A program made the translations under genes and the position numbers. Source: Paludibacteraceae bacterium (GTDB lineage Bacteria; Bacteroidota; Bacteroidia; Bacteroidales; Paludibacteraceae). Taken from it: a stretch of 64,000 bases of DNA. The notes beneath the pieces are model-generated. The model saw only the letters and a list, made by a program, of their open reading frames with translations, searched no databases and was not told the DNA's origin. This document shows, in pieces, positions 51,756 to 59,560 of the stretch. The stretch is from contig JAFWOU010000011.1 of assembly GCA_017509715.1 (NCBI GenBank), positions 1-64,000 on the forward strand, given 5' to 3'. The number at the start of each line of letters is the position of its first letter. The stretch's first letter is position 1.

Positions 51756-53014
51756 TGCTATTGGCCTTGGCGTTGGCGTTGGCGGCATGTGTGCGGGAGG
51801 AGCCGCAGGCGGAGCAGAAGGTGGTGACGGAGATGCCGAAGTCGGCCAAGAGGGGTGTGGCGTTCTCGTTCACGCAGATGACCGACCTGCCGCTGCTGAG
51901 TCCGTATATCTCGTGGGACTACAACTGGGGTCCGGCGCCGACCGCGGAAGCTGCGATGTGGTTCGACGCCAATGAAATGGACTTCTGCCCCATGTGCTGG
52001 AACGGCAACTACAATGCGGATAAGATTCGTCAGTTTGTGGCGGCGCACCCGAAGACGAAGTACCTGCTGGCGTTCAACGAACCCAACCTGACCGACCAGG
52101 CCAATATGACGCCCGCGCAGGCGGCACAACTCTGGCCACAGGTCGTGGCGCTGGCCAAGGAACTGAACCTGAAGCTCGTGTCGCCGGCGATGAACTACGG
52201 TACTTTGGCGGGCTATAGCGATCCGATTAAGTGGCTGGACGAGTTCTTTGCACAGCCGGGTGTGTCGATCGACGATGTAGCGGCTATTTCGGTGCATTGC
52301 TACATGTCGTCGCCCAATGCAGTGAAGAACTATATTGAGAAGTTCCGCAAATACCAAAAGCCGGTATGGCTGACCGAGTTCTGCGCCTGGGACCCCGTGC
52401 CGGGTAGCGTAACGACGCAGATGGACTATATGTGCTCTGTCTTGAACTACCTGGAGCAAGAGCCGCTGGTGGAACGGTATGCATGGTTCATCCCACGTGC
52501 ATCCGGCAAGGTAGATAGTGCGCCGTATATGCAGCTGCTGACGCATGACAGCCCTGCCGCGTTGACCGAACTGGGCAAGATGTACTGCTATTTCTCGTCG
52601 ATGGATACCACGTGCTACCTCACGGCCAACCGACCGATTTATGCCGGCGAGTACACCCGCGTGAAGAACTACGCCATGACGCTGCGTCCCACCAACGATG
52701 ACGCGCTCAAGAGCCAGATCGGACGCGACGGACTGATGATCACCAATTTTGCAGAGGGGCAGGAGTTGACCTATCAACTAGCGCTGGCCGACGACGTGCA
52801 GCAGATCACGCTGCGCTACTGCGGTTATACGAACTCGATATGCGAGGTGCTGGTGGATGGCGTGTCGCAGAACTACGTGAATATGCCCCGCAACGGCAGT
52901 TCTACGGAATGGACCGAGGCCGGCGTGTCGCTGCCGATCCGGAAAGGTAATCACCGCGTGACGCTCTCGCTGGTGTCGGGCAGCTGCCTGCTGAGCGGAT
53001 TAATTATAGAATAG
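51734..53014 (+). CDS. GH128-like (Asl1-type) beta-1,3-glucanase, lipoprotein
   Basis: Start at ATG 51734, overlapping GH16 by 22 bp; 426 residues. Lipoprotein signal MAKSRAIVLLALALALAAC. TIM-barrel of the Asl1/GH128 family: KRGVAFSF near 40, YNWGPAP, FNEPN with acid/base Glu 116, and LTEFCAWD with nucleophile Glu 215. GH128 enzymes cut beta-1,3-glucan. The C-terminal ~110 residues (from about 315) look like a beta-sandwich accessory or CBM-like domain (DVQQITLRYCGYTNSICEVL). A second endoglucanase type alongside GH16 suggests branched laminarin or fungal glucan. Confidence 0.88.
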   Translation: MAKSRAIVLLALALALAACVREEPQAEQKVVTEMPKSAKRGVAFSFTQMTDLPLLSPYISWDYNWGPAPTAEAAMWFDANEMDFCPMCWNGNYNADKIRQFVAAHPKTKYLLAFNEPNLTDQANMTPAQAAQLWPQVVALAKELNLKLVSPAMNYGTLAGYSDPIKWLDEFFAQPGVSIDDVAAISVHCYMSSPNAVKNYIEKFRKYQKPVWLTEFCAWDPVPGSVTTQMDYMCSVLNYLEQEPLVERYAWFIPRASGKVDSAPYMQLLTHDSPAALTELGKMYCYFSSMDTTCYLTANRPIYAGEYTRVKNYAMTLRPTNDDALKSQIGRDGLMITNFAEGQELTYQLALADDVQQITLRYCGYTNSICEVLVDGVSQNYVNMPRNGSSTEWTEAGVSLPIRKGNHRVTLSLVSGSCLLSGLIIE

Positions 53015-53061
53015 TCGAAAGATAAAAGTCGAAAGCCGGAGTGACCTCCGGAGTCGAAAAC
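53012..53061. repeat. AGTCGAAAG words and CCGGAG palindrome, copy 1
   Basis: TAGTCGAAAGATAAAAGTCG, then AAGCCGGAGTGACCTCCGGA and GTCGAAAACGC. The CCGGAG/CTCCGG stem recurs inside the transporter gene at 56512-56546. Confidence 0.85.
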
Positions 53062-53079
53062 GCATCGGACGTCAAGAAT

Positions 53080-54096
53080 ATGAGAAAAACAATTTCCTTT
53101 TTATGTATGATGAGCCTGGCTATCGTGGCCATGGCGCAGGACTACCAGCTGGTATGGAATGAAGATTTCACGGACGCCACGCTGGATCGTCAGGTTTGGA
53201 ACGTAGAGGTGAACGCCGATGGTGGCGGCAACAACGAACTGCAGTACTACTGCGAAGATGGCGTGTCGCTGGGCGTAGAGCCGACGACGGGCAAGAAATG
53301 TCTGATCCTGACTGCCAAGAAGCAGTTGGCCGGCGGACGCGACTGCACCTCCGGACGCGTGAATACCAAGGGCAAGATGTACTATACCTACGGCAAGATA
53401 GAGGCCCGTATTAAGTTTCCCCAGACGGCGAATGGTCTATGGCCGGCCTTCTGGCAGATGGGTAATAACTTCGACCAAGTAGGATGGCCCCGCTGCGGCG
53501 AGACCGACCTGATTGAACTCGGCCACCAGAACGCGTTCGCCAACGGAACGCAGGACCGCTATTTCAACGGCGCGATGCACGTAGGACGCCGCTGGGACCA
53601 GGTGTGGAGCGAAGCCAATTCGGTGACGTGGGACTACTCCGTAGAAGATACCTTCCATATCATCTCGATGATCTGGACCCCCACCAGCATCGACATGTAT
53701 ATGGACAAGGTGCCGACGCCCTATTTCCATGCCGACTTGGAACCGAACGATGATGCGGACTATAACCGTCAGTTGGTGTTCGGCAAACCCAATTTCCTGA
53801 TTGCCAACGTGGCTGTGGGCGGTAACTTCCCGGGTATCTATTCGGTGAACCAAATCACGGCACTCAATGACGGTCCGCGATCAATGTATATCGACTGGAT
53901 CCGTATCTACCAGCGCGGCGACCAGAACGAGTCGTTCGTCTGCCCGACGCCATCGGACGAGATAGAACCTGAGAGTCCTCAGGGAGTCGAAAGTCAAGAG
54001 TCGAAAGTCGAAAGCCAAAAGCAGCTGCGTGACGGACGAATCGTAATTCGTCGTGGCGAACATACCTATACCGTAACCGGACAAATTGTAGAGTAA
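53080..54096 (+). CDS. GH16 beta-glucanase with C-terminal tag
   Basis: Start at ATG 53080 (MRKTISFLCMMSLAIVAMAQ, cleavable signal, no lipobox); 338 residues. GH16 domain: YQLVWNEDFTDATLDRQVWN, then GETDLIE with Glu 141, Asp 143 and Glu 146. The last 45 residues are a linker encoded by AGTCGAAAG repeats (SPQGVESQESKVESQKQ) followed by the tag RDGRIVIRRGEHTYTVTG. It is the only recognisable enzyme in the window with the tag, which links the tag to secretion or anchoring of non-lipoproteins. The upstream Met at 53041 lies in repeat sequence. Confidence 0.9.
   Translation: MRKTISFLCMMSLAIVAMAQDYQLVWNEDFTDATLDRQVWNVEVNADGGGNNELQYYCEDGVSLGVEPTTGKKCLILTAKKQLAGGRDCTSGRVNTKGKMYYTYGKIEARIKFPQTANGLWPAFWQMGNNFDQVGWPRCGETDLIELGHQNAFANGTQDRYFNGAMHVGRRWDQVWSEANSVTWDYSVEDTFHIISMIWTPTSIDMYMDKVPTPYFHADLEPNDDADYNRQLVFGKPNFLIANVAVGGNFPGIYSVNQITALNDGPRSMYIDWIRIYQRGDQNESFVCPTPSDEIEPESPQGVESQESKVESQKQLRDGRIVIRRGEHTYTVTGQIVE
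53984..54026 (+). repeat. In-frame AGTCGAAAG repeat before a C-terminal tag
   Basis: GAGTCGAAAGTCAAGAGTCG, then AAAGTCGAAAGCCAAAAGC; translated as VESQESKVESQK. Confidence 0.85.
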
Positions 54097-55106
54097 TGAA
54101 ACGAATCTTTTGTCTACTGGCTTTGAGCGTGGCGGTAGCCTGTCTGAGCGCATGCCCCAAGAAAGGCTATAAGTTGGTTTGGAGCGATGAGTTTGAGGGC
54201 GAGACGCTGGACACGACCTACTGGAACGTAGAGGACAATGCCCGCGGTGGCGGCAATGCCGAACTGCAGTACTATACTCCGCGCAACATAACGATTGAAC
54301 GTCATCCCGTGACGGGTGAGAGTTGTCTGGTGCTGAATGCGAAGAGAGAGAACTATCGCAACCGTCCTTGCACTTCGGCGCGACTGAACACCCAGGACAA
54401 GGTGACTGTGGAGTACGGTAAGGTAGAGGCGCGTATCGCCTTCCCCAAGACGGCGGACGGACTATGGCCGGCGTTCTGGATGCTGGGTAACAACCTGGCC
54501 AAGAACCTGGGCGACAACGACGACGTGGACCGTCAGGCAGCCATGCTGGCCAAGCAGAATAGGGTGGTATGGCCTAAGTGTGGCGAGATAGATATTTGCG
54601 AGATGGGACATGTGGACGGCATCAAGCGTGGTGCGCAGGATCGGTATTTCAACGGTGCCTGCCACTGGGGTGAGTCGTTCAACAACGGTGCGTATCCCAA
54701 CTTCGGTCAGTTCATGACGGCCGACTATCCCGTGCAGGGCGATTTCCATCTGTTTACGCTCATCTGGACCAAGGATTCGATCGCGATGTATCTTGATTTA
54801 GACAAAAGAGAAAAGACCGCTTCGCTCAAAGAAGAAAGCATTTTTCCTGACGCCGAGCCGTATTTCCAGCTCTCGCTGCGGGGTAAGAAGGTGAATGAGC
54901 CGGGGCATTATTTTAACCATCCGTTCTACCTGGTGCTGAACCTGTCTGTGGGTGGCTTCTTCCCCAATATGCCGGCCCAGGAGAAATATCCGGAGGTGAT
55001 CCCGCCGGATGATCCCTCGTTCCAAAAAGTGACCGCCCTGCCGGCCGACGGAACACCCGTCAAGATGTATGTGGATTATATACGTGTATATAGACAACGA
55101 AAATAA
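54096..55106 (+). CDS. GH16 beta-glucanase, lipoprotein
   Basis: A 336-residue lipoprotein (MKRIFCLLALSVAVACLSAC); ATG overlaps the previous stop (TAATG). GH16 triad Glu 164, Asp 166, Glu 169 in CGEIDICEMG. Residues about 240-248 (EKTASLKEES) are encoded by the GACCGCTTCGCT microrepeat, placed between two strands of the sandwich where relatives have a short loop. Close relative of the 53080 enzyme (shared GLWPAFW and RYFNGA segments), so tandem duplication is likely. Confidence 0.92.
   Translation: MKRIFCLLALSVAVACLSACPKKGYKLVWSDEFEGETLDTTYWNVEDNARGGGNAELQYYTPRNITIERHPVTGESCLVLNAKRENYRNRPCTSARLNTQDKVTVEYGKVEARIAFPKTADGLWPAFWMLGNNLAKNLGDNDDVDRQAAMLAKQNRVVWPKCGEIDICEMGHVDGIKRGAQDRYFNGACHWGESFNNGAYPNFGQFMTADYPVQGDFHLFTLIWTKDSIAMYLDLDKREKTASLKEESIFPDAEPYFQLSLRGKKVNEPGHYFNHPFYLVLNLSVGGFFPNMPAQEKYPEVIPPDDPSFQKVTALPADGTPVKMYVDYIRVYRQRK
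54815..54839 (+). repeat. In-frame GACCGCTTCGCT microrepeat in GH16
   Basis: Core 54815-54826 followed by CAAAGAAGAAAGC; 25 bp identical to 61050-61074. Translated KTASLKEES in both places. Confidence 0.9.
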
Positions 55107-55144
55107 TTAACCTGAGATGGATATAGGCACTAATTCATATTAGG

Positions 55145-55175
55145 CTTTTATCTTTCGACTTTTATCTTTCGACTA
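55145..55175. repeat. CTTTTATCTTTCGA tandem microrepeat
   Basis: Two copies of CTTTTATCTTTCGACT just before the transporter start; complementary to the AGTCGAAAGATAAAAG words at 53012. Confidence 0.85.
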
Positions 55176-55177
55176 GA

Positions 55178-56548
55178 ATGAAATTAAGTATTAAAGAGAA
55201 ACTGGGCTATAGCCTGGGTGATACCGCGTCGCACTTTGTGTGGGACCTGGTGGGTTTTTGGTTGTTGATTTTCTATACCGACATCTACGGTCTTACGCCG
55301 GCTTTGGCAGGCGTGATTATGTTCGTGGGTTCGATATGGGATGCCGTGATGGATCCGGTGGTAGGTATCATTTCGGATCGTACGACGAGCCGCTGGGGTA
55401 AGTTCCGTCCGTACCTGCTGTTCGGATCGGTGCCCTATGCCATTCTGGCCGTAATGGCGTTCACGACGCCCGAGTTCGGATTGAACGGTAAATTCGCGTA
55501 TGCGTTGATCACCTGCCTGCTGCTGCGTACGGCCTATGCCTTTGTCAACCTGCCGTACAGTTCGTTGAGCGCCGTGATGACCGACGACTCCAACGAGCGT
55601 GCCGGACTGAATACCTATCGCTTCATCGCCGCCTATATCGGTCAGTTCGTGGTGACGGGTGGTGCGCTGTACCTGGTGAAATGGTTGGGCGCATTAGGTC
55701 ACGACGGTGTGGTGAATCAGGCGCAGGGTTACCAATATACGGTGGGCCTCTTCGGCGTACTCAGTATCGCGTTCTTCCTGATTGCGTTTGCAACCACGCG
55801 TGAGCGTGTGCCGCAACCCGAGAAGCAGGATAACAATGTGCTCAAGGATTTTAAGTACCTGTTTAAGAACAAAGCATGGATCGTGCTGACCTGCGTAGGT
55901 ATCGTGTCGTTCATCATGTTTGCTATGCAGAATGCGGCCATCGCTTACTACTTCAAGTACTATATCCACGATGCGGAGAACGTCCAGCTCTTCAACGTGC
56001 TGGGAACGGTGGCCCTGATCGTAGCATTGCCGGCTTCGAAACCGTTGGCTAAGCGCTTTGGCAACAAGGCAGTGTATATCATGTCGTCGATCGTGTCGGG
56101 CGTGTTCTTTGCACTGATCTTCGCCGCCGGCGACAACCTGCCGATGGTATATACCTTTAATATACTGGCTAAGATGGCCTATGCGCCGGCCGTGCCGCTA
56201 CTGTGGACCATGTTGGCCGACGTAGCCGACTACGGCGAGTGGAAATTCCAACGCCGTACCACGGGTCTATGCTTCTCGGCTTCGGTGCTGGCCCAGAAAC
56301 TGGGTTGGGCGATCGGTGCTGCAGCAGCCGGATGGTTGCTGAGCGTGACCCACTTCGTGGCCAATGCTGACGTGCAGTCGGATACGGCGATGATGGGTAT
56401 CCGTTTGCTGGTAAGCGTCATCCCGGGTGTGCTGTATGCATCGTGCGCTATTGTGATGGCCTTCTACAACCTGGATAACAAGACCATGGAGCAGATGAAA
56501 AAGGAATTAGACGAAAGCCGGAGTGCCTCCGGAGTCAAAAATGCGTAG
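55178..56548 (+). CDS. GPH-family sugar/cation symporter (MFS)
   Basis: A 456-residue inner-membrane permease with 12 predicted helices. GPH landmarks: EKLGYSLGDTASHFVWDLVG at the N-terminus, VGSIWDAVMDPVVGIISDRT near 50 (Asp-rich loop), RWGKFRPYLLFG, and a late LADVADYGEWKFQRRTTG motif. It would carry glucan oligosaccharides or disaccharides with a cation into the cytoplasm. The last residues (ESRSASGVKNA) are encoded by the palindromic microrepeat 56512-56546, an in-frame C-terminal extension. Confidence 0.93.
   Translation: MKLSIKEKLGYSLGDTASHFVWDLVGFWLLIFYTDIYGLTPALAGVIMFVGSIWDAVMDPVVGIISDRTTSRWGKFRPYLLFGSVPYAILAVMAFTTPEFGLNGKFAYALITCLLLRTAYAFVNLPYSSLSAVMTDDSNERAGLNTYRFIAAYIGQFVVTGGALYLVKWLGALGHDGVVNQAQGYQYTVGLFGVLSIAFFLIAFATTRERVPQPEKQDNNVLKDFKYLFKNKAWIVLTCVGIVSFIMFAMQNAAIAYYFKYYIHDAENVQLFNVLGTVALIVALPASKPLAKRFGNKAVYIMSSIVSGVFFALIFAAGDNLPMVYTFNILAKMAYAPAVPLLWTMLADVADYGEWKFQRRTTGLCFSASVLAQKLGWAIGAAAAGWLLSVTHFVANADVQSDTAMMGIRLLVSVIPGVLYASCAIVMAFYNLDNKTMEQMKKELDESRSASGVKNA
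56512..56546 (+). repeat. CCGGAG palindrome microrepeat, copy 2 (translated)
   Basis: GAAAGCCGGAGTGCCTCCGG then AGTCAAAAATGCG; differs from copy 1 (53030 onward) by a deleted A and two substitutions. Encodes the transporter C-terminus. Confidence 0.85.
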
Positions 56549-56569
56549 AAAGCAAATAACGGAAAGCAT

Positions 56570-59560
56570 ATGAAGAAAGTAAAAGGTCAGTTTATTTCCA
56601 TCAACGGGGAGCGATTCTACGAAATCGCCAATTACGACCGGATGCAGCCCTTCTTTATCTCGCTGGCATCGGATACGGATCTATGGATGTACCTGGCTTC
56701 GACGGGTGGCCTGACCTGCGGCCGTCGCAGTCCGGAGGAGTCGCTGTTCCCGTACTATACGGATGATAAGATTACGGAATCCTACTTCTTTACCGGTCCG
56801 TATACTCGGATCAACGATTGGATTCCATTCTCCAAGGAGCAGCAGCCTGTATACAAGATCTCGCGCAAGATAGCTAAATCGACCGTGGGTAACCAGATTG
56901 TGTTCTGCGAAGAGAATCATACCCTGGGCCTGCGCTTCTCCTATCTGTGGGCCCCGGCCGGTAAGCATGGTTGGGTGCGTAGGGCTACGCTGGAGAACCT
57001 TGGCAAAGAGGCCGTTCGTATTCGCCTGACCGATATGCTTCGCAACGTGCTGCCTGCGGGCGTGGAACGTAAGACCCAGAATGAGTTCTCGACACTCGTA
57101 GATGGCTATAAGAAGACCGAACTCGTGCCCGGCACGTCGCTGGCGCTCTTCCGCATGGAGGCTATTCTGGTGGATCGTGCCGAACCCAGCGAGTCGCTGA
57201 CCTGCAATACGGTCTATGCCTTGGGTCTGCCCGAGAATACGGACTACACGCAGACCGAATCGAAGGGTGTGCGGGGAGCGTTTGTGGCGAAAACGGGCTT
57301 TCAGCTGTCAGCCAACAGCCATCAGACTTGGTATAACGTGCTGGACGTGAGTCAGGATGCGGTGGCGGTGCATGCGTTGATGCATTTTATTCAGCAGCCT
57401 AACGCTATTGCAAGGATCGAGGAGGCGATGGTGCAGTCCACCGAGACGCTCCGCCGCATTGTGGCGCAGAACGACGGTATCCAGCATACGGGCGACGAGG
57501 CCAACGATGCCCGCCACTTTGCCAACGTGCTCTTCAACACCATGCGTGGCGGATACTACCTCAGATATCCTCCCAAGTCCGAGACCGAGGACCTGCCGCT
57601 GACCTTTGGACGTCGGCATGGCGATCCCTCGCGGCCGTGGAACTTGTTCTCGATCCGCGTGCAGGACGAGCAGGGCAAGCCGGTGGTGGCTTACCAGGGC
57701 AACTGGCGTGACATCTTCCAGAACTGGGAAGCCCTCTCCTACAGTTATCCGCTCTATATCAACCATATTATTGCCAAGTTCCTCAACGCCACCACGGCCG
57801 ATGGCTATAACCCCTATCGCATCTCGAACGAGGGATTGGACTACGAGGTAATCGAACCCGAAAACCCGTGGTCGAATATCGGCTATTGGGGCGATCATCA
57901 GATTATCTATCTGCTCCGGCTGCTGGAGATCAGTTATAAGCACGACCCGGCTACGCTGCACGAGTTGCTCAACAGCCAGCAGTACGCCTTTGCCAATGTG
58001 CCCTACCGACTGAAGTCGTACGACGAGATCGTGGCCGATCCGAAGAATAGCATCCGCTTTGATGACGAGGAGCACCGTCGTATCCAGGCCTTGACGCCCA
58101 AGATGGGGGCGGATGCCAAGTTGCTGATGGACGAGAACGGCCAGGTACGTCGCACCACGATGGCGGACAAACTGCTCATCACGCTGCTGACCAAACTCTC
58201 GAACTTCATTCCCTATGCCGGCATATGGATGAACACCCTCAGGCCGGAGTGGAACGACGCCAACAATGCCCTGGTAGGCTATGGTGCGTCGATGGTGACG
58301 CTATGCTATATGCGCAGGTATGTAGCCTTTCTGCAGACCCTGCTGCAGACCGATATCACGGTGGGTATCGAGACCGAACGTTTCCTGCATGGCATCCACG
58401 AGTCGCTGCGGTTGTACGAAACGAGCCGTCAGTATATCGACGCGGCTGGCCGGATAGGCGAGACTTATCGCGAGCGCGTATATAAAGGAATAAGCGGATT
58501 GCAGACCAAGCTGGGTATGGCAGAGGTGCAGGCCTTCCTAAGCGATGCGCTGGTGCGGATCGACGAGTCGATACATGCCAACATCCGCAAGGACGGGCTA
58601 TACGAGGCCTATAACCTGATTCGCTTCACCGAGACCGACCGCGACCTGGATATAGAGCATCTCTATCCGATGCTGGAGGGCCAGGTGGCCGTGCTGACAT
58701 CCGGTTTGCTGAGTGCCGAGGAGTCGGTGCAGCTACTGGACGCTATGCGCCGCTCGGAACTCTACCGCGAGGATCAGCGCAGCTATATGCTGTATCCGAA
58801 TCGCAGACGCAAGACCTTCCTGGAGATGAACAACCTGCCCGAGGAGGCCAAACACCTGCCCGAGGTGAAGCAGTACCTGGGAACGGTGCTGAAGCAGGAC
58901 TGCGACGGCGGTATCCATTTCGACGCTCGCTACCGCAATGCCAACGACCTGCCCGAGGTGCTCAAGGACCTATACGAACAGATCTTCCACCATCATGCCT
59001 TTACCGGTCGAAGCGGCACGTTCTACAAGTACGAGGGCCTGGGTTGCATCTACTGGCATATGGTCAGCAAACTGCTGCTGGCTGTAGGAGAAACCATAGA
59101 CAAGGCACAAAGGGACCAAGTACCAAGGACCAAGGACGAAACCTTGCAGCGGCTGCAAGTACACTATATGGTCATCCGCGAAGGTATCGGTGCGCACAAG
59201 CGTCCGGACGAGTACGGTGCGTTCCCCTTCGATCCGTATTCGCATACGCCCTCCATGGCCGGCGTACAACAGCCCGGCATGACGGGGCAGGTGAAGGAGG
59301 ATATTATCAGCCGCTGGTTCGAACTGGGTGTGTCGGTCCGTGACGGTCAAATCACGTTCCGGCCTACCATGCTGCGCGACGAGGACTTTACGGATGGCGA
59401 ACTCCGCTTCACCTACTGCGGGACGGAGATAATTTATAGAAAAAAGACCGCTTCGCTCAAAGTCGAAAGTCGAAAGCAGGGGCTTACCTTATCCAAAGAA
59501 GATAGCGGGCATCTGTTCGCCCGTGACGGCAAAATCAAACAACTAACGATAGAAGTATGA
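56570..59560 (+). CDS. GH94-clan phosphorylase, probably beta-glucan phosphorylase
   Basis: A 996-residue cytoplasmic protein without signal peptide. It has the N-terminal beta-sandwich (FYEIANYDRMQPFFISLASD; CGRRSPEESLFPYYTDDKI) and the (alpha/alpha)6 barrel of GH94-related phosphorylases, with YQGNWRDIFQNWEALSYSYP near 379-398, WSNIGYWGDHQIIYLLRLLE near 430, and RPEWNDANNALVGYG near 560. In classical GH94 the catalytic Asp begins DWND; here the spot reads EWND. Length and context suggest one of the beta-1,3-glucan phosphorylase families (GH149/GH161-like) over cellobiose phosphorylase. It would release glucose-1-phosphate from imported oligosaccharides. Two microrepeats lie in frame (59099-59140, 59446-59479). 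Confidence 0.75.
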   Translation: MKKVKGQFISINGERFYEIANYDRMQPFFISLASDTDLWMYLASTGGLTCGRRSPEESLFPYYTDDKITESYFFTGPYTRINDWIPFSKEQQPVYKISRKIAKSTVGNQIVFCEENHTLGLRFSYLWAPAGKHGWVRRATLENLGKEAVRIRLTDMLRNVLPAGVERKTQNEFSTLVDGYKKTELVPGTSLALFRMEAILVDRAEPSESLTCNTVYALGLPENTDYTQTESKGVRGAFVAKTGFQLSANSHQTWYNVLDVSQDAVAVHALMHFIQQPNAIARIEEAMVQSTETLRRIVAQNDGIQHTGDEANDARHFANVLFNTMRGGYYLRYPPKSETEDLPLTFGRRHGDPSRPWNLFSIRVQDEQGKPVVAYQGNWRDIFQNWEALSYSYPLYINHIIAKFLNATTADGYNPYRISNEGLDYEVIEPENPWSNIGYWGDHQIIYLLRLLEISYKHDPATLHELLNSQQYAFANVPYRLKSYDEIVADPKNSIRFDDEEHRRIQALTPKMGADAKLLMDENGQVRRTTMADKLLITLLTKLSNFIPYAGIWMNTLRPEWNDANNALVGYGASMVTLCYMRRYVAFLQTLLQTDITVGIETERFLHGIHESLRLYETSRQYIDAAGRIGETYRERVYKGISGLQTKLGMAEVQAFLSDALVRIDESIHANIRKDGLYEAYNLIRFTETDRDLDIEHLYPMLEGQVAVLTSGLLSAEESVQLLDAMRRSELYREDQRSYMLYPNRRRKTFLEMNNLPEEAKHLPEVKQYLGTVLKQDCDGGIHFDARYRNANDLPEVLKDLYEQIFHHHAFTGRSGTFYKYEGLGCIYWHMVSKLLLAVGETIDKAQRDQVPRTKDETLQRLQVHYMVIREGIGAHKRPDEYGAFPFDPYSHTPSMAGVQQPGMTGQVKEDIISRWFELGVSVRDGQITFRPTMLRDEDFTDGELRFTYCGTEIIYRKKTASLKVESRKQGLTLSKEDSGHLFARDGKIKQLTIEV
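59099..59140 (+). repeat. In-frame GGACCAAG repeat in the phosphorylase
   Basis: GACAAGGCACAAAGGGACCA and GTACCAAGGACCAAGGACG; encodes DKAQRDQVPRTKDE. Confidence 0.75.
59446..59479 (+). repeat. In-frame GACCGCTTCGCT microrepeat in the phosphorylase
   Basis: Core 59446-59457 then CAAAGTCGAAAGTCGAAAGC; encodes KTASLKVESRKQ between the last strands. The first 24 bp match the junction copy at 50368. Confidence 0.9.

Noticed and set aside
57303..57326. Separate feature for the CAGCCAACAGCCATCAG run in the phosphorylase gene
   Set aside because: Only about 24 bp and degenerate; it fits the CAGCC family but is weaker than the listed copies, so it is only cited as support.
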